Source: Nectonema munidae (Eukaryota > Nematomorpha > Nectonematoida > Nectonematidae). From it: DNA of 64,000 bases. The stretch lies in contig JAUIRK010000182.1 of NCBI GenBank assembly GCA_030549495.1, positions 28,818 to 92,817 on the forward strand, in the 5' to 3' direction. Shown here in pieces: positions 34,923 to 64,000 of this stretch (its first letter is position 1; each line of letters begins with the position of its first letter). The position numbers and the translations under genes were made by a program. Below the pieces are notes generated by a model that saw nothing but the letters and a program-made list of their open reading frames with translations, was not told where the DNA came from and made no database searches.

Positions 34923-35577
34923 TAGGGTGTCCACCCCGGGGATCCTCATCGCTAATTCCCCTGGGAATTTCTAAAATTTTTGCTCTTCTTCTTCGAAACT
35001 CATTCCTCGACTCCCAGAGGAGTTTTGAATTTTTCGATTTGCTTCTGTGCTGAACTGTTTGATGAAAATTTTAGGCTAATTTTATAATTTTAAGTCAAAT
35101 CAAATTTTTATATCTACATTTTTTGATGAAACAAAAAAGTTGTATTAAAGCAGATATAAAATAATGAAAAAAACGTTTGACCTTTATTTGGAAGCAAAAA
35201 GAAGGCCCGAAGTTTTGGAAAATTTGTTCAAGAATTTAAAAAGCATAAAACCAACATCTGTAGACTCCGAACGAGTGTTTTCATCAATGAGATATTTTTC
35301 TACGAAAATAGGAAACCAGTTCAACGATGAAACTTTGAACGCCTTAGTATTTCTTAGATATTTTTTCAAAACATGAATATTTTTTTAAATTTCTTAAAAA
35401 TAATTTTATTCAACTTTTGAACTAATAAAAAACTTTCAGAATACTTTATATTTTTTCATTTTAGAAGAGTTTTTTATTGTGGAAAAATCGCTTTTTCTTC
35501 CCCGGGGAAATATTTCAAAAATTACGAGGTCCTCGTTCCCCGGGAAATGAAAAAAAGACCTTAAAGTGGACACACTA
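34923..35577. mobile_element. Small hAT element, TIR TAGGGTGTCCAC, 8-bp TSD ATATGCAC
   Basis: The ends TAGGGTGTCCAC and GTGGACACACTA are inverted repeats with one mismatch. The flanking ATATGCAC is perfectly duplicated (34915-34922 and 35578-35585). Subterminal CCCCGGGG/CCCCTGGGAA and CCCCGGGGAAA/CCCCGGGAAA motifs repeat inside both ends, as transposase-binding sites often do. It keeps only the C-terminal coding piece of the transposase, so it is an internally deleted, non-autonomous copy. Confidence 0.88.
35164..35376 (+). pseudogene. hAT transposase C-terminal dimerisation domain (partial)
   Basis: 70 open codons, MKKTFDLYLEAKRRPEVLEN onward, with SVDSERVFSSMRYFSTKIGN and LNALVFLRYFF. SxxSERVFS...R and the final hydrophobic block are the hATC dimerisation signature. 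The DDE catalytic part is absent. The frame is intact over the domain and ends inside the element at 34923-35577. Confidence 0.8.
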
Positions 35578-35585
35578 ATATGCAC

Positions 35586-35924
35586 ACAGAGAGGGCACGT
35601 CCGTTCAAGTTATGTGTCATAATAAAATAAAGATAAAAATGGAGATATGGAAAGTTGAGAACAATTCAAAATAAGATACATATTACTATTTAAAAATATA
35701 TTTACCAGTGTAGCATTGATGGGAGAAAGAAGGAAATTTAAAACACTTTTTTCGAGTGAATAATGATTTGCTATAGGAAGGATAAAGCATGGAATATAAT
35801 GTTTTAAAAGAACAAGATATTTTATTGAAGGCAATTTCATCTCCTAGAATATATAGAATGCAAAATATATAGCTTTCCTTTTCACGAAACCAAAATAAAT
35901 AGAATTAATTAAAAAATTGTACAC
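35586..35924. other. No recognisable feature
   Basis: Short AT-rich spacer between two hAT-type insertions. Confidence 0.4.
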
Positions 35925-36389
35925 TAGGATTTGCTCCCGGTTCTGAAATACCGGGACGTTCCCAGTTCTAAAAATTTGGGAACCGTCTCGGAACCGAAAA
36001 GAATTCCCCGTTCCGAGAATAACTTAGTTGTAATTGATTTATTTCACTATGTAATTCTTTGCATAAAACTTTACTGCACTTCATTCATATAAAATATTTT
36101 TTTCATTGACATCTTCTCATTTTAATGGTAAACGGAGAAAAGAGTTTCTTTTTTTTTTCTCTGCTGCACACTTTTGTCGTTTGCACACTTTCCTCCTAGA
36201 ACCATTTTAATGATAATAATGATATAGAAAGAAAAAGTCTACATCTGTTTATAATAAATCAAAAACGTCAATTTCATTGCATCTTTTTGCTTTCTATATA
36301 TCTCCGAAACTCTTTGGAACCGGGATTTCCCGGTTTTGTAAGTTTTTTTCGGTATCGGTTCCTAGTTTTCGATACTTATGCAAACCCTA
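35925..36389. mobile_element. hAT-type MITE with TAGGRTTTGC ends
   Basis: The left end TAGGATTTGC and the right end GCAAACCCTA are inverted repeats. The flanking octamers TTGTACAC and GTGTAAAC agree at six of eight positions, as an aged duplication would. Inside, CCGGTTC/GGAACC-type motifs recur near both ends. It ends about 105 bp before the first placed otopetrin exon. Confidence 0.6.
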
Positions 36390-36494
36390 GTGTAAACATA
36401 TGAAGGATTTATTCACAACATTTTCAAGGGAGGGAACAGGGTGTTCTATAATATTCTTCTTTTTGCCCTACCCCATGTCCTTTTTTATTGCAAG

Positions 36495-55344
<18,850 letters not shown>

Positions 55345-55524
55345 TAAACCTTTTCTAAATCAAATTTAAAGGAAATTGGGAAAAATTATTTTTAAAAGCA
55401 AATTATCCTCTTCAACTAAGTCAACATCGATGAATAATTTCTTTGACTATAGATATCATTTTTGTTCGCTTAAAATACCACATTGCAAATTTATATTGAA
55501 ATTCTTTTATTGCTCATCAAAAAA

Positions 55525-55530
55525 AATAAA
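55525..55530 (+). terminator. Candidate otopetrin polyadenylation signal
   Basis: First AATAAA after the stop, 181 nt downstream, immediately before a minus-strand LINE insertion. A second AATAAA lies near 55608 inside that LINE. Confidence 0.4.
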
Positions 55531-55544
55531 TTATTTTATAACTT

Positions 55545-55875
55545 TCTTCTTCTTCACCATGACTGATATCGATCTTAGGTAACTCTTTTTAGCTTTCAAA
55601 TTTTTTTTAATAAAATTTTTCCAGCTTTTTTCATCTTCTGTCAATTTGAAAAATTTTTCCAGTCATTTCTTTGATATCATCAATCCACCATGTTCTTCGT
55701 CTTCCTCTTCCTACTTTTTTCCCATTATCTTCAATTATTGACTTTAGTTCATCACAGGCTAAAGCTCTCTCTATATGCCCAAAGAATTTTGCTTTTCTTT
55801 CAAATATCATGTTAAGTAGTTTTGCTATTGTTTCTTTAACCTTCTTTAATACAGCTTCAATAAGCTAAATAAGTT
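55545..55875 (-). pseudogene. LINE ORF2 C-terminal fragment with (GAA)n tail
   Basis: The minus strand reads MIFERKAKFFGHIERALACD and KKVGRGRRRTWWIDDIKEMT, the C-terminal signature (RKxxFFGHIxR ... GRGRxxxxWIDDIKExT) of RTE/CR1-type LINE polyproteins, followed by a stop-broken tail and GAAGAAGAAG at the 3' end. It is 5'-truncated and lies about 200 bp after the otopetrin stop, tail to tail with it. Confidence 0.75.
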
Positions 55876-56821
55876 TTTATATAACTTTACTTCCTTCTTA
55901 TCACCGTCTTTATTCTTTTCAATACATTTTTTAGTTTTCTCTGTTGTTGAAACATCAACGCTAAACGCCACTACGTTTAAAATTACGATTACTAGCTCCA
56001 AGAAAAGTCAAAAAAGTCTGTTTTTCTTGGAAGTCTTTACGTCAATAATGTCAAAAAAAAATTTTATAAAAAAAAGTTAAAAAAATCTTTTCATAATTAA
56101 GTTTGTTTTACCACCTAAAATAAATAAAGTTTTCATATCTTTTCGAAGACAAATATTCAAAAATATTTTAAAATATAACTTATAAAATTTTTTCACATGA
56201 AAATTGTCATGCAACTTGAAATTACGGTGACAATTATTTTAAATGTTGAATAAACTTCTAGGCTAAGATAGAATTTTAGTCGTTCAAATTTTAATAAATA
56301 TATAAAAAAACTATTAATATGTTACTGTTTAGGGTATTATTTTTAATAATTTTAAACTACATATATTTTCCATAAATTATTTTTCTTTTAAAACCAAATA
56401 ATTGTAGTTATATAATAAACATACAAAGGATATTTTTGTAAGCTTTATATTTTCACTATAAATCAAAAAATATGTTTTAAAGTCAAAAATAGATAGGCTG
56501 CTAATTAATGACTTAAAATATAATTAATAATTAAAAAAAACAGTTTTCATTTAAAAATATCAAGAATTTAAAACTTTTTCCATTGAATTTTTTTATTGGA
56601 AAAAAATAGTTTATATTTTTTTGAATATAAGTGCATCTTGATTATGAGAATTTGGGAAATTAGTTTCTTATATGGATGATTTGAGAGACTAGGTTTATTT
56701 TCTATTCAAAAAGTAACGGAAGTCAATGATATATTTAAAAGAATAAATATTTTTTGATTTTTAAAGAATATTTTTCGATTCTTTAATTACAAAATTTTAT
56801 TTAGTTTATTTGACAAATATA
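55876..56821. other. No recognisable feature
   Basis: Very AT-rich sequence without coding pattern. Confidence 0.45.
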
Positions 56822-57284
56822 TTATTTAATATCATGCAAATTGCAAAAACACATTTGCGCACAAAGTGCCTCCTGATGTAGAATGCAATGAAAACTTTGA
56901 ATGGGTCTCTTCTCCTTTTCACAAAGAAGCGCTACAAATCCTCTGTTTATTCCCACCATGGACGGAGCACACACAGAATAACAATATGAATGTACACACA
57001 GAAATAAGTTTACCATAGGTAGATTTTTTGCTTTAGCGAACTCAATGGAAGACTTCAATAAATACTTGCCGCTTCTTGGCCCTTTCTGTGGCAAGACTTT
57101 CCTCATGCAGTGGGTCACCTACAATGTAGCGTGCAATAATACTGAACTGGGATAAATGACCCCCATCTTTTGATTCATCCAAAGCGAGAGAAAAATATCT
57201 TGCTGCATTTATGTCCTTGACTTGTTGTTCCTCCACCTGATTTGACATTTGAAGTTGGAATGATGCAAAGCATGTAGGTCGCAA
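56822..57284 (-). pseudogene. hAT transposase fragment (SCAND3/GTF2IRD2-like)
   Basis: Two overlapping minus-strand frames join at a frameshift near 57050-57110: first INAARYFSLALDESKDGGHL and SIIARYIVGDPLHEESLA, then VCAPSMVGINRGFVALLCEK and PIQSFHCILHQEALCAQM. These blocks are well conserved in hAT-derived ZBED/SCAND3/GTF2IRD2-type proteins. Both flanks are lost. The similarity of the residues suggests a younger relic than the hAT at 16.7-19 kb, and a different family. Confidence 0.75.
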
Positions 57285-57955
57285 TCAGTGTTGATGAAGT
57301 GCGATGCGTTTAACATTGAAAATTATATTACGTTGTCTAAACAAGTCAAAGAATTAAATCTTATCGATTTAGCTATTCTGTTCAAGTTGGTGATACAAAA
57401 CTTTAATCTTACTTTAGAAGATGTAGATAAAACTCCCACGTGATTCGAGTCATGTACTTGTTTGACATATAACTTGGAAAATATATGGTTAAAGGGTAAG
57501 AGGATGGGGTGGTAATTAATCTCTTTAGATCTAGCAGAAACTCTCCAGATACGTTTTAAAAGTTCTAATTTTTTCTTCTATCAAAAACTTCGATATCAAA
57601 ATAAAATACATTTTATCCTTAAAAATTCTATTTGTTTTTTTTCTTATTTAAATTGATTAAAATTTAATAAATTTTCTATTTTATAAAACTTTATCCCCTA
57701 GGACAGAGTTGATACAAACCTACAAGACACAATCATGTCGTTTCGACATGAATGTGTAGTTTGAGATAGAGAGAGAGAAGGAAGTAAATATCTTAATATG
57801 TGACATAAGCATGTATTTCAATCATGAATCAGAACTGTGTTTAGTTTGTTTTCGATTCTTCTTGAGTGTTTCATAAGTGTTTTCTTATTTTTTGATTGTT
57901 GTGCGTGTTACATATGTATGTATCTGTATGGTGTAAGAAATAAACATAAGTCAAT
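57285..57955. other. No recognisable feature
   Basis: AT-rich spacer with a short (GA)n at about 57763-57779. Confidence 0.45.
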
Positions 57956-57959
57956 AAAA

Positions 57960-58170
57960 CTTTATTATCTATACACTCTTTACAAAAAATGAAAAAATGT
58001 TTTTCACAGCAACTATTATCACATAACGAGCATACACTTTTAATATTATTTTGTGTTTCATGGTCTTTGGAATAACATGCTTTTCTTTTTCGAGTTTCAG
58101 TGGTCTTTTTTTCAAGTAGCTTTCTTTTCTTGTTCCTTTGATCATGCAAATATGGTGTAAGACGAAATAG
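57960..58170 (-). pseudogene. piggyBac C-terminal cysteine-rich domain fragment
   Basis: The minus strand reads RLTPYLHDQRNKKRKLLEKK then VCSLCDNSCCEKHFFIFCKE. A basic linker followed by paired cysteines (CxxC ... CCxxH ... CxxC) is the C-terminal zinc domain of piggyBac transposases. The catalytic part is absent; on its upstream side the satellite at 58.2 kb begins. Confidence 0.5.
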
Positions 58171-58188
58171 AAACAACAATTCAAGTAT

Positions 58189-59690
58189 ACCATTGAAACA
58201 CAACAACATTTTTCCATATTTAAAATACTCTTTAATAAACATTAACCTTATCATTAAAACATATCCAAATTTATCCGTAATTAAAATCATCTTTCGTTCT
58301 TTAGTAGATTTTAATAGATATTATCATCACCATTAAATCACAATCTCATTTTTCCATATTTAAAATACTCTTTAAAATTCATTAACCTTACCACTAAAAC
58401 ACAATATTTTTCCATATTTAAAATCCTCTTTGATAAACATTAACCTTACCATTAAAACACATCCACATTTTTAAAACACATCCATATTTTTTCATATATA
58501 AAATACTCTTTAGTAGACATTAACCTTACCATTAAAACATATCCAAATTTATCCGTAATTTAAAACATCTTTTGTTCTTTAGTAGATTTTAATAGATATT
58601 AACATCACCATTAAATCACAATCTCATTTTTCCATATTGTATATACTCTTTAATATTCATTAACCTTACCACTAAAACACAATATTTTTCCATATTTAAA
58701 ATACTCTTTAATAAACATTAACCTTACCATTAAAACACATCCGCATTTTTAAAACACATCCATATTTTTTCATATATAAAATACTCTTTATGAGGCATTA
58801 ACCTTATCATTAAAACACATCCAAATTTTTCCGTAATTAAAATCATCTTTTGTTCTTTAGTAGATTTTAATAGATATTAATCTTAGCATTAAATCACAAT
58901 CTCATTTTTCCATATTTAAAATACTCTTTAGTAGACATTAACCTTACCATTAAATCTCAATCTCATTTTTCCATATTTAAAATATTCTTTTTGTAGAAAT
59001 TAACCTTACCATTGAAACACAACAACATTTTTCACTGTTTAAAATACTCTTTAATATCCATTAACCTTACCATTAAAACACATCCACATTTTTAAAACAC
59101 ATCCATATTTTTTCATATATAAGATACTATTTAGTAGACATTAACCTTACCATTAAAGCACATCCACATTTTTCCGTAAATAAAATCATTTTTTGTTCTT
59201 TAGTAGATTTTAATAGATATTAACCTTAGCATTAAATCACAATCTCATTTTTCCATATTTAAAATACTCTTTAGTAGACATTAACCTTACCATTAAATCA
59301 CAATCTCATTTTTCCATATTTAAAATACTCTTTTGTAGAAATTAATCTTACCATTGAAACACAACAACATTTTTCCATGTTTAAAATACTCTTTAATATA
59401 CATTAACCTTAACATTAAAACTCATCACATTAAACACATACATATTTTTTCATATATAAAACACTTTTTATTAGACATTAACCTTACCATTAAAACACAT
59501 CCACATTTTTCCGTAATTAAAATCATCTTTTGTTTTTTAGTAGATTTTAATAGATAATAATATTACCATTAAAACACAATCTCATTTTTCCATATTTAAT
59601 ATACTCTTTAATATACATTATTAGCCTTACTATTTAAACACAGCCACATTTTCCGTATTTAAAATACTCTTTACATTTACCAAAATCATC
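58189..59690. repeat. Higher-order satellite, about 60-bp monomers in 278-340-bp blocks
   Basis: The monomer word ATTAACCTTACCATTAAAAC recurs about every 58-81 bp, followed by TCCATATTTAAAATACTC. One monomer type with ATCCGTAATTAAAATCATCT and TTCTTTAGTAGATTTTAATA marks a larger block: its leading ATTAACC begins at about 58241, 58519, 58797, 59140 and 59477, spaced 278, 278, 343 and 337 bp. The first blocks have four monomers and the later ones five. No real gene lies inside. Confidence 0.88.
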
Positions 59691-60105
59691 TTTACTAAAC
59701 ACTAATCTTATAAGTAAAGAAAATCAAATTAAATACAATCTAAATTAATTCAATAAATAAAAAAATCCATCAAAAAATAACCACAGAGATCATAATAAAA
59801 TAGACATTACAATCTATAAGTATACAAATCGAGAAATTATAATAAAAAGAAAAAAAGAAAATTATTCCTTACTATATATTGATATTTTTTACATAATGAT
59901 CGAAAAATTAGAAAACTCAAATCAAATACAAGTTTAATCTTCTTGAAACTTGATATTTAAAATAACCAATAAAACATATACAAAAATGATTCTTCTAACT
60001 TTAAATTAACTCCTTGAGTCCCAATGTTCGCATTTGATAACATATTTAAATTAATGTTTGTCTACTAATCTGTTTAATAATCTGGCTTTATTTGAAACTT
60101 ACTTA
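59691..60105. other. No recognisable feature
   Basis: AT-rich spacer between the satellite and the GAA array. Confidence 0.5.
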
Positions 60106-63100
60106 GAAGAAGAAGAAGAAGAAGAAGAAGAAGAAGAAGAAGAAGAAGAAGAAGAAGAAGAAGAAGAAGAAGAAGAAGAAGAAGAAGAAGAAGAAGAAGA
60201 AGAAGAAGAAGAAGAAGAAGAAGAAGAAGAAGAAGAAGAAGAAGAAGAAGAAGAAGAAGAAGAAGAAGAAGAAGAAGAAGAAGAAGAAGAAGAAGAAGAA
60301 GAAGAAGAAGAAGAAGAAGAAGAAGAAGAAGAAGAAGAAGAAGAAGAAGAAGAAGAAGAAGAAGAAGAAGAAGAAGAAGAAGAAGAAGAAGAAGAAGAAG
60401 AAGAAGAAGAAGAAGAAGAAGAAGAAGAAGAAGAAGAAGAAGAAGAAGAAGAAGAAGAAGAAGAAGAAGAAGAAGAAGAAGAAGAAGAAGAAGAAGAAGA
60501 AGAAGAAGAAGAAGAAGAAGAAGAAGAAGAAGAAGAAGAAGAAGAAGAAGAAGAAGAAGAAGAAGAAGAAGAAGAAGAAGAAGAAGAAGAAGAAGAAGAA
60601 GAAGAAGAAGAAGAAGAAGAAGAAGAAGAAGAAGAAGAAGAAGAAGAAGAAGAAGAAGAAGAAGAAGAAGAAGAAGAAGAAGAAGAAGAAGAAGAAGAAG
60701 AAGAAGAAGAAGAAGAAGAAGAAGAAGAAGAAGAAGAAGAAGAAGAAGAAGAAGAAGAAGAAGAAGAAGAAGAAGAAGAAGAAGAAGAAGAAGAAGAAGA
60801 AGAAGAAGAAGAAGAAGAAGAAGAAGAAGAAGAAGAAGAAGAAGAAGAAGAAGAAGAAGAAGAAGAAGAAGAAGAAGAAGAAGAAGAAGAAGAAGAAGAA
60901 GAAGAAGAAGAAGAAGAAGAAGAAGAAGAAGAAGAAGAAGAAGAAGAAGAAGAAGAAGAAGAAGAAGAAGAAGAAGAAGAAGAAGAAGAAGAAGAAGAAG
61001 AAGAAGAAGAAGAAGAAGAAGAAGAAGAAGAAGAAGAAGAAGAAGAAGAAGAAGAAGAAGAAGAAGAAGAAGAAGAAGAAGAAGAAGAAGAAGAAGAAGA
61101 AGAAGAAGAAGAAGAAGAAGAAGAAGAAGAAGAAGAAGAAGAAGAAGAAGAAGAAGAAGAAGAAGAAGAAGAAGAAGAAGAAGAAGAAGAAGAAGAAGAA
61201 GAAGAAGAAGAAGAAGAAGAAGAAGAAGAAGAAGAAGAAGAAGAAGAAGAAGAAGAAGAAGAAGAAGAAGAAGAAGAAGAAGAAGAAGAAGAAGAAGAAG
61301 AAGAAGAAGAAGAAGAAGAAGAAGAAGAAGAAGAAGAAGAAGAAGAAGAAGAAGAAGAAGAAGAAGAAGAAGAAGAAGAAGAAGAAGAAGAAGAAGAAGA
61401 AGAAGAAGAAGAAGAAGAAGAAGAAGAAGAAGAAGAAGAAGAAGAAGAAGAAGAAGAAGAAGAAGAAGAAGAAGAAGAAGAAGAAGAAGAAGAAGAAGAA
61501 GAAGAAGAAGAAGAAGAAGAAGAAGAAGAAGAAGAAGAAGAAGAAGAAGAAGAAGAAGAAGAAGAAGAAGAAGAAGAAGAAGAAGAAGAAGAAGAAGAAG
61601 AAGAAGAAGAAGAAGAAGAAGAAGAAGAAGAAGAAGAAGAAGAAGAAGAAGAAGAAGAAGAAGAAGAAGAAGAAGAAGAAGAAGAAGAAGAAGAAGAAGA
61701 AGAAGAAGAAGAAGAAGAAGAAGAAGAAGAAGAAGAAGAAGAAGAAGAAGAAGAAGAAGAAGAAGAAGAAGAAGAAGAAGAAGAAGAAGAAGAAGAAGAA
61801 GAAGAAGAAGAAGAAGAAGAAGAAGAAGAAGAAGAAGAAGAAGAAGAAGAAGAAGAAGAAGAAGAAGAAGAAGAAGAAGAAGAAGAAGAAGAAGAAGAAG
61901 AAGAAGAAGAAGAAGAAGAAGAAGAAGAAGAAGAAGAAGAAGAAGAAGAAGAAGAAGAAGAAGAAGAAGAAGAAGAAGAAGAAGAAGAAGAAGAAGAAGA
62001 AGAAGAAGAAGAAGAAGAAGAAGAAGAAGAAGAAGAAGAAGAAGAAGAAGAAGAAGAAGAAGAAGAAGAAGAAGAAGAAGAAGAAGAAGAAGAAGAAGAA
62101 GAAGAAGAAGAAGAAGAAGAAGAAGAAGAAGAAGAAGAAGAAGAAGAAGAAGAAGAAGAAGAAGAAGAAGAAGAAGAAGAAGAAGAAGAAGAAGAAGAAG
62201 AAGAAGAAGAAGAAGAAGAAGAAGAAGAAGAAGAAGAAGAAGAAGAAGAAGAAGAAGAAGAAGAAGAAGAAGAAGAAGAAGAAGAAGAAGAAGAAGAAGA
62301 AGAAGAAGAAGAAGAAGAAGAAGAAGAAGAAGAAGAAGAAGAAGAAGAAGAAGAAGAAGAAGAAGAAGAAGAAGAAGAAGAAGAAGAAGAAGAAGAAGAA
62401 GAAGAAGAAGAAGAAGAAGAAGAAGAAGAAGAAGAAGAAGAAGAAGAAGAAGAAGAAGAAGAAGAAGAAGAAGAAGAAGAAGAAGAAGAAGAAGAAGAAG
62501 AAGAAGAAGAAGAAGAAGAAGAAGAAGAAGAAGAAGAAGAAGAAGAAGAAGAAGAAGAAGAAGAAGAAGAAGAAGAAGAAGAAGAAGAAGAAGAAGAAGA
62601 AGAAGAAGAAGAAGAAGAAGAAGAAGAAGAAGAAGAAGAAGAAGAAGAAGAAGAAGAAGAAGAAGAAGAAGAAGAAGAAGAAGAAGAAGAAGAAGAAGAA
62701 GAAGAAGAAGAAGAAGAAGAAGAAGAAGAAGAAGAAGAAGAAGAAGAAGAAGAAGAAGAAGAAGAAGAAGAAGAAGAAGAAGAAGAAGAAGAAGAAGAAG
62801 AAGAAGAAGAAGAAGAAGAAGAAGAAGAAGAAGAAGAAGAAGAAGAAGAAGAAGAAGAAGAAGAAGAAGAAGAAGAAGAAGAAGAAGAAGAAGAAGAAGA
62901 AGAAGAAGAAGAAGAAGAAGAAGAAGAAGAAGAAGAAGAAGAAGAAGAAGAAGAAGAAGAAGAAGAAGAAGAAGAAGAAGAAGAAGAAGAAGAAGAAGAA
63001 GAAGAAGAAGAAGAAGAAGAAGAAGAAGAAGAAGAAGAAGAAGAAGAAGAAGAAGAAGAAGAAGAAGAAGAAGAAGAAGAAGAAGAAGAAGAAGAAGAAG

Positions 63101-63885
63101 AAGAAGAAGAAGAAGAAGAAGAAGAAGAAGAAGAAGAAGAAGAAGAAGAAGAAGAAGAAGAAGAAGAAGAAGAAGAAGAAGAAGAAGAAGAAGAAGAAGA
63201 AGAAGAAGAAGAAGAAGAAGAAGAAGAAGAAGAAGAAGAAGAAGAAGAAGAAGAAGAAGAAGAAGAAGAAGAAGAAGAAGAAGAAGAAGAAGAAGAAGAA
63301 GAAGAAGAAGAAGAAGAAGAAGAAGAAGAAGAAGAAGAAGAAGAAGAAGAAGAAGAAGAAGAAGAAGAAGAAGAAGAAGAAGAAGAAGAAGAAGAAGAAG
63401 AAGAAGAAGAAGAAGAAGAAGAAGAAGAAGAAGAAGAAGAAGAAGAAGAAGAGAAGAAGAAGAAGAAGAAGAAGAAGAAGAAGAAGAAGAAGAAGAAGAA
63501 GAAGAAGAAGAAGAAGAAGAAGAAGAAGAAGAAGAAGAAGAAGAAGAAGAAGAAGAAGAAGAAGAAGAAGAAGAAGAAGAAGAAGAAGAAGAAGAAGAAG
63601 AAGAAGAAGAAGAAGAAGAAGAAGAAGAAGAAGAAGAAGAAGAAGAAGAAGAAGAAGAAGAAGAAGAAGAAGAAGAAGAAGAAGAAGAAGAAGAAGAAGA
63701 AGAAGAAGAAGAAGAAGAAGAAGAAGAAGAAGAAGAAGAAGAAGAAGAAGAAGAAGAAGAAGAAGAAGAAGAAGAAGAAGAAGAAGAAGAAGAAGAAGAA
63801 GAAGAAGAAGAAGAAGAAGAAGAAGAAGAAGAAGAAGAAGAAGAAGAAGAAGAAGAAGAAGAAGAAGAAGAAGAAGAAGAAGAAG

Positions 63886-63947
<62 letters not shown>

Positions 63948-63986
63948 AAGAAGAAGAAGAAGAAGAAGAAGAAGAAGAAGAAGAAA
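60106..63986. repeat. Giant (GAA)n array, about 1,290 units
   Basis: About 3.88 kb of GAA. It is uninterrupted from 60106 to about 63450 (roughly 1,115 units); one A is missing at 63451-63453, and TT interrupts at 63916-63917. Long open frames on both strands (poly-Glu/poly-Lys on plus, poly-Ser/poly-Phe on minus) exist only because no GAA-repeat frame contains a stop, so they are not genes. The right edge reads AATTTATTC, i.e. AATAAATT then (TCT)n on the minus strand. Confidence 0.97.
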
Positions 63987-64000
63987 TTTATTCAAGTAAA

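Noticed and set aside
60058-63999. 1,300-residue open frames on both strands
   Set aside because: They are translations of (GAA)n, which has no stop in any frame; no gene is implied.

Overview
The window is AT-rich eukaryotic nuclear DNA. It holds one spliced host gene in a dense bed of decayed transposons, short non-autonomous elements, tRNA-derived SINEs and tandem repeats. GT-AG introns, non-LTR retrotransposons, piggyBac, hAT, P-like and Tigger-like relics, and an otopetrin related to arthropod forms suggest an invertebrate, most likely an arthropod. A crustacean such as a copepod would fit, but species cannot be fixed from the sequence. No retrovirus, LTR element or Polinton was recognised.

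Layout. 1-245: 3' end of a LINE with a (TTC)n tail and a short GAGCGAAGCGAG repeat. 2.4-5.6 kb: two tandem arrays, both with a period near 150 bp but of different sequence. 5.8-10.5 kb: an almost complete two-ORF LINE (PHD-like/CCHC ORF1; endonuclease-RT ORF2 with one frameshift). 12-16 kb: LINE fragments and MITEs, some nested, with long G runs. 16.7-23.8 kb, mainly minus strand: a hAT (ZMYM1/DUF4371-type) relic, a Tigger/pogo relic and a LINE relic. 24-36.4 kb: more MITEs, SINEs and LINE pieces, one possible 5' exon, and a small hAT element with perfect 8-bp target duplications.

36.5-55.3 kb, plus strand: the host gene, an otopetrin (12-TM proton channel family). Seven exons were placed by splice signals, phase and family motifs. 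All introns but the last (600 bp) carry mobile elements or their debris: MITEs, SINEs, three piggyBac copies, a foldback element, LINE 3' ends and a P-element-like relic. A 270-bp (GT)n run lies 192 bp upstream of exon 6. The gene looks intact where read, but its N-terminus and probably one exon between exons 4 and 5 are not resolved.

55.5-64 kb: LINE, hAT and piggyBac fragments on the minus strand, a higher-order satellite (58.2-59.7 kb), and a nearly pure (GAA)n array of about 3.9 kb (60.1-63.99 kb).

A recurring pattern is that LINE 3' ends here finish in AATAAA followed by a microsatellite, (TTC)n or (CTAA)n. The right edge of the giant GAA array has the same arrangement on the minus strand, so a LINE tail may have seeded the array.
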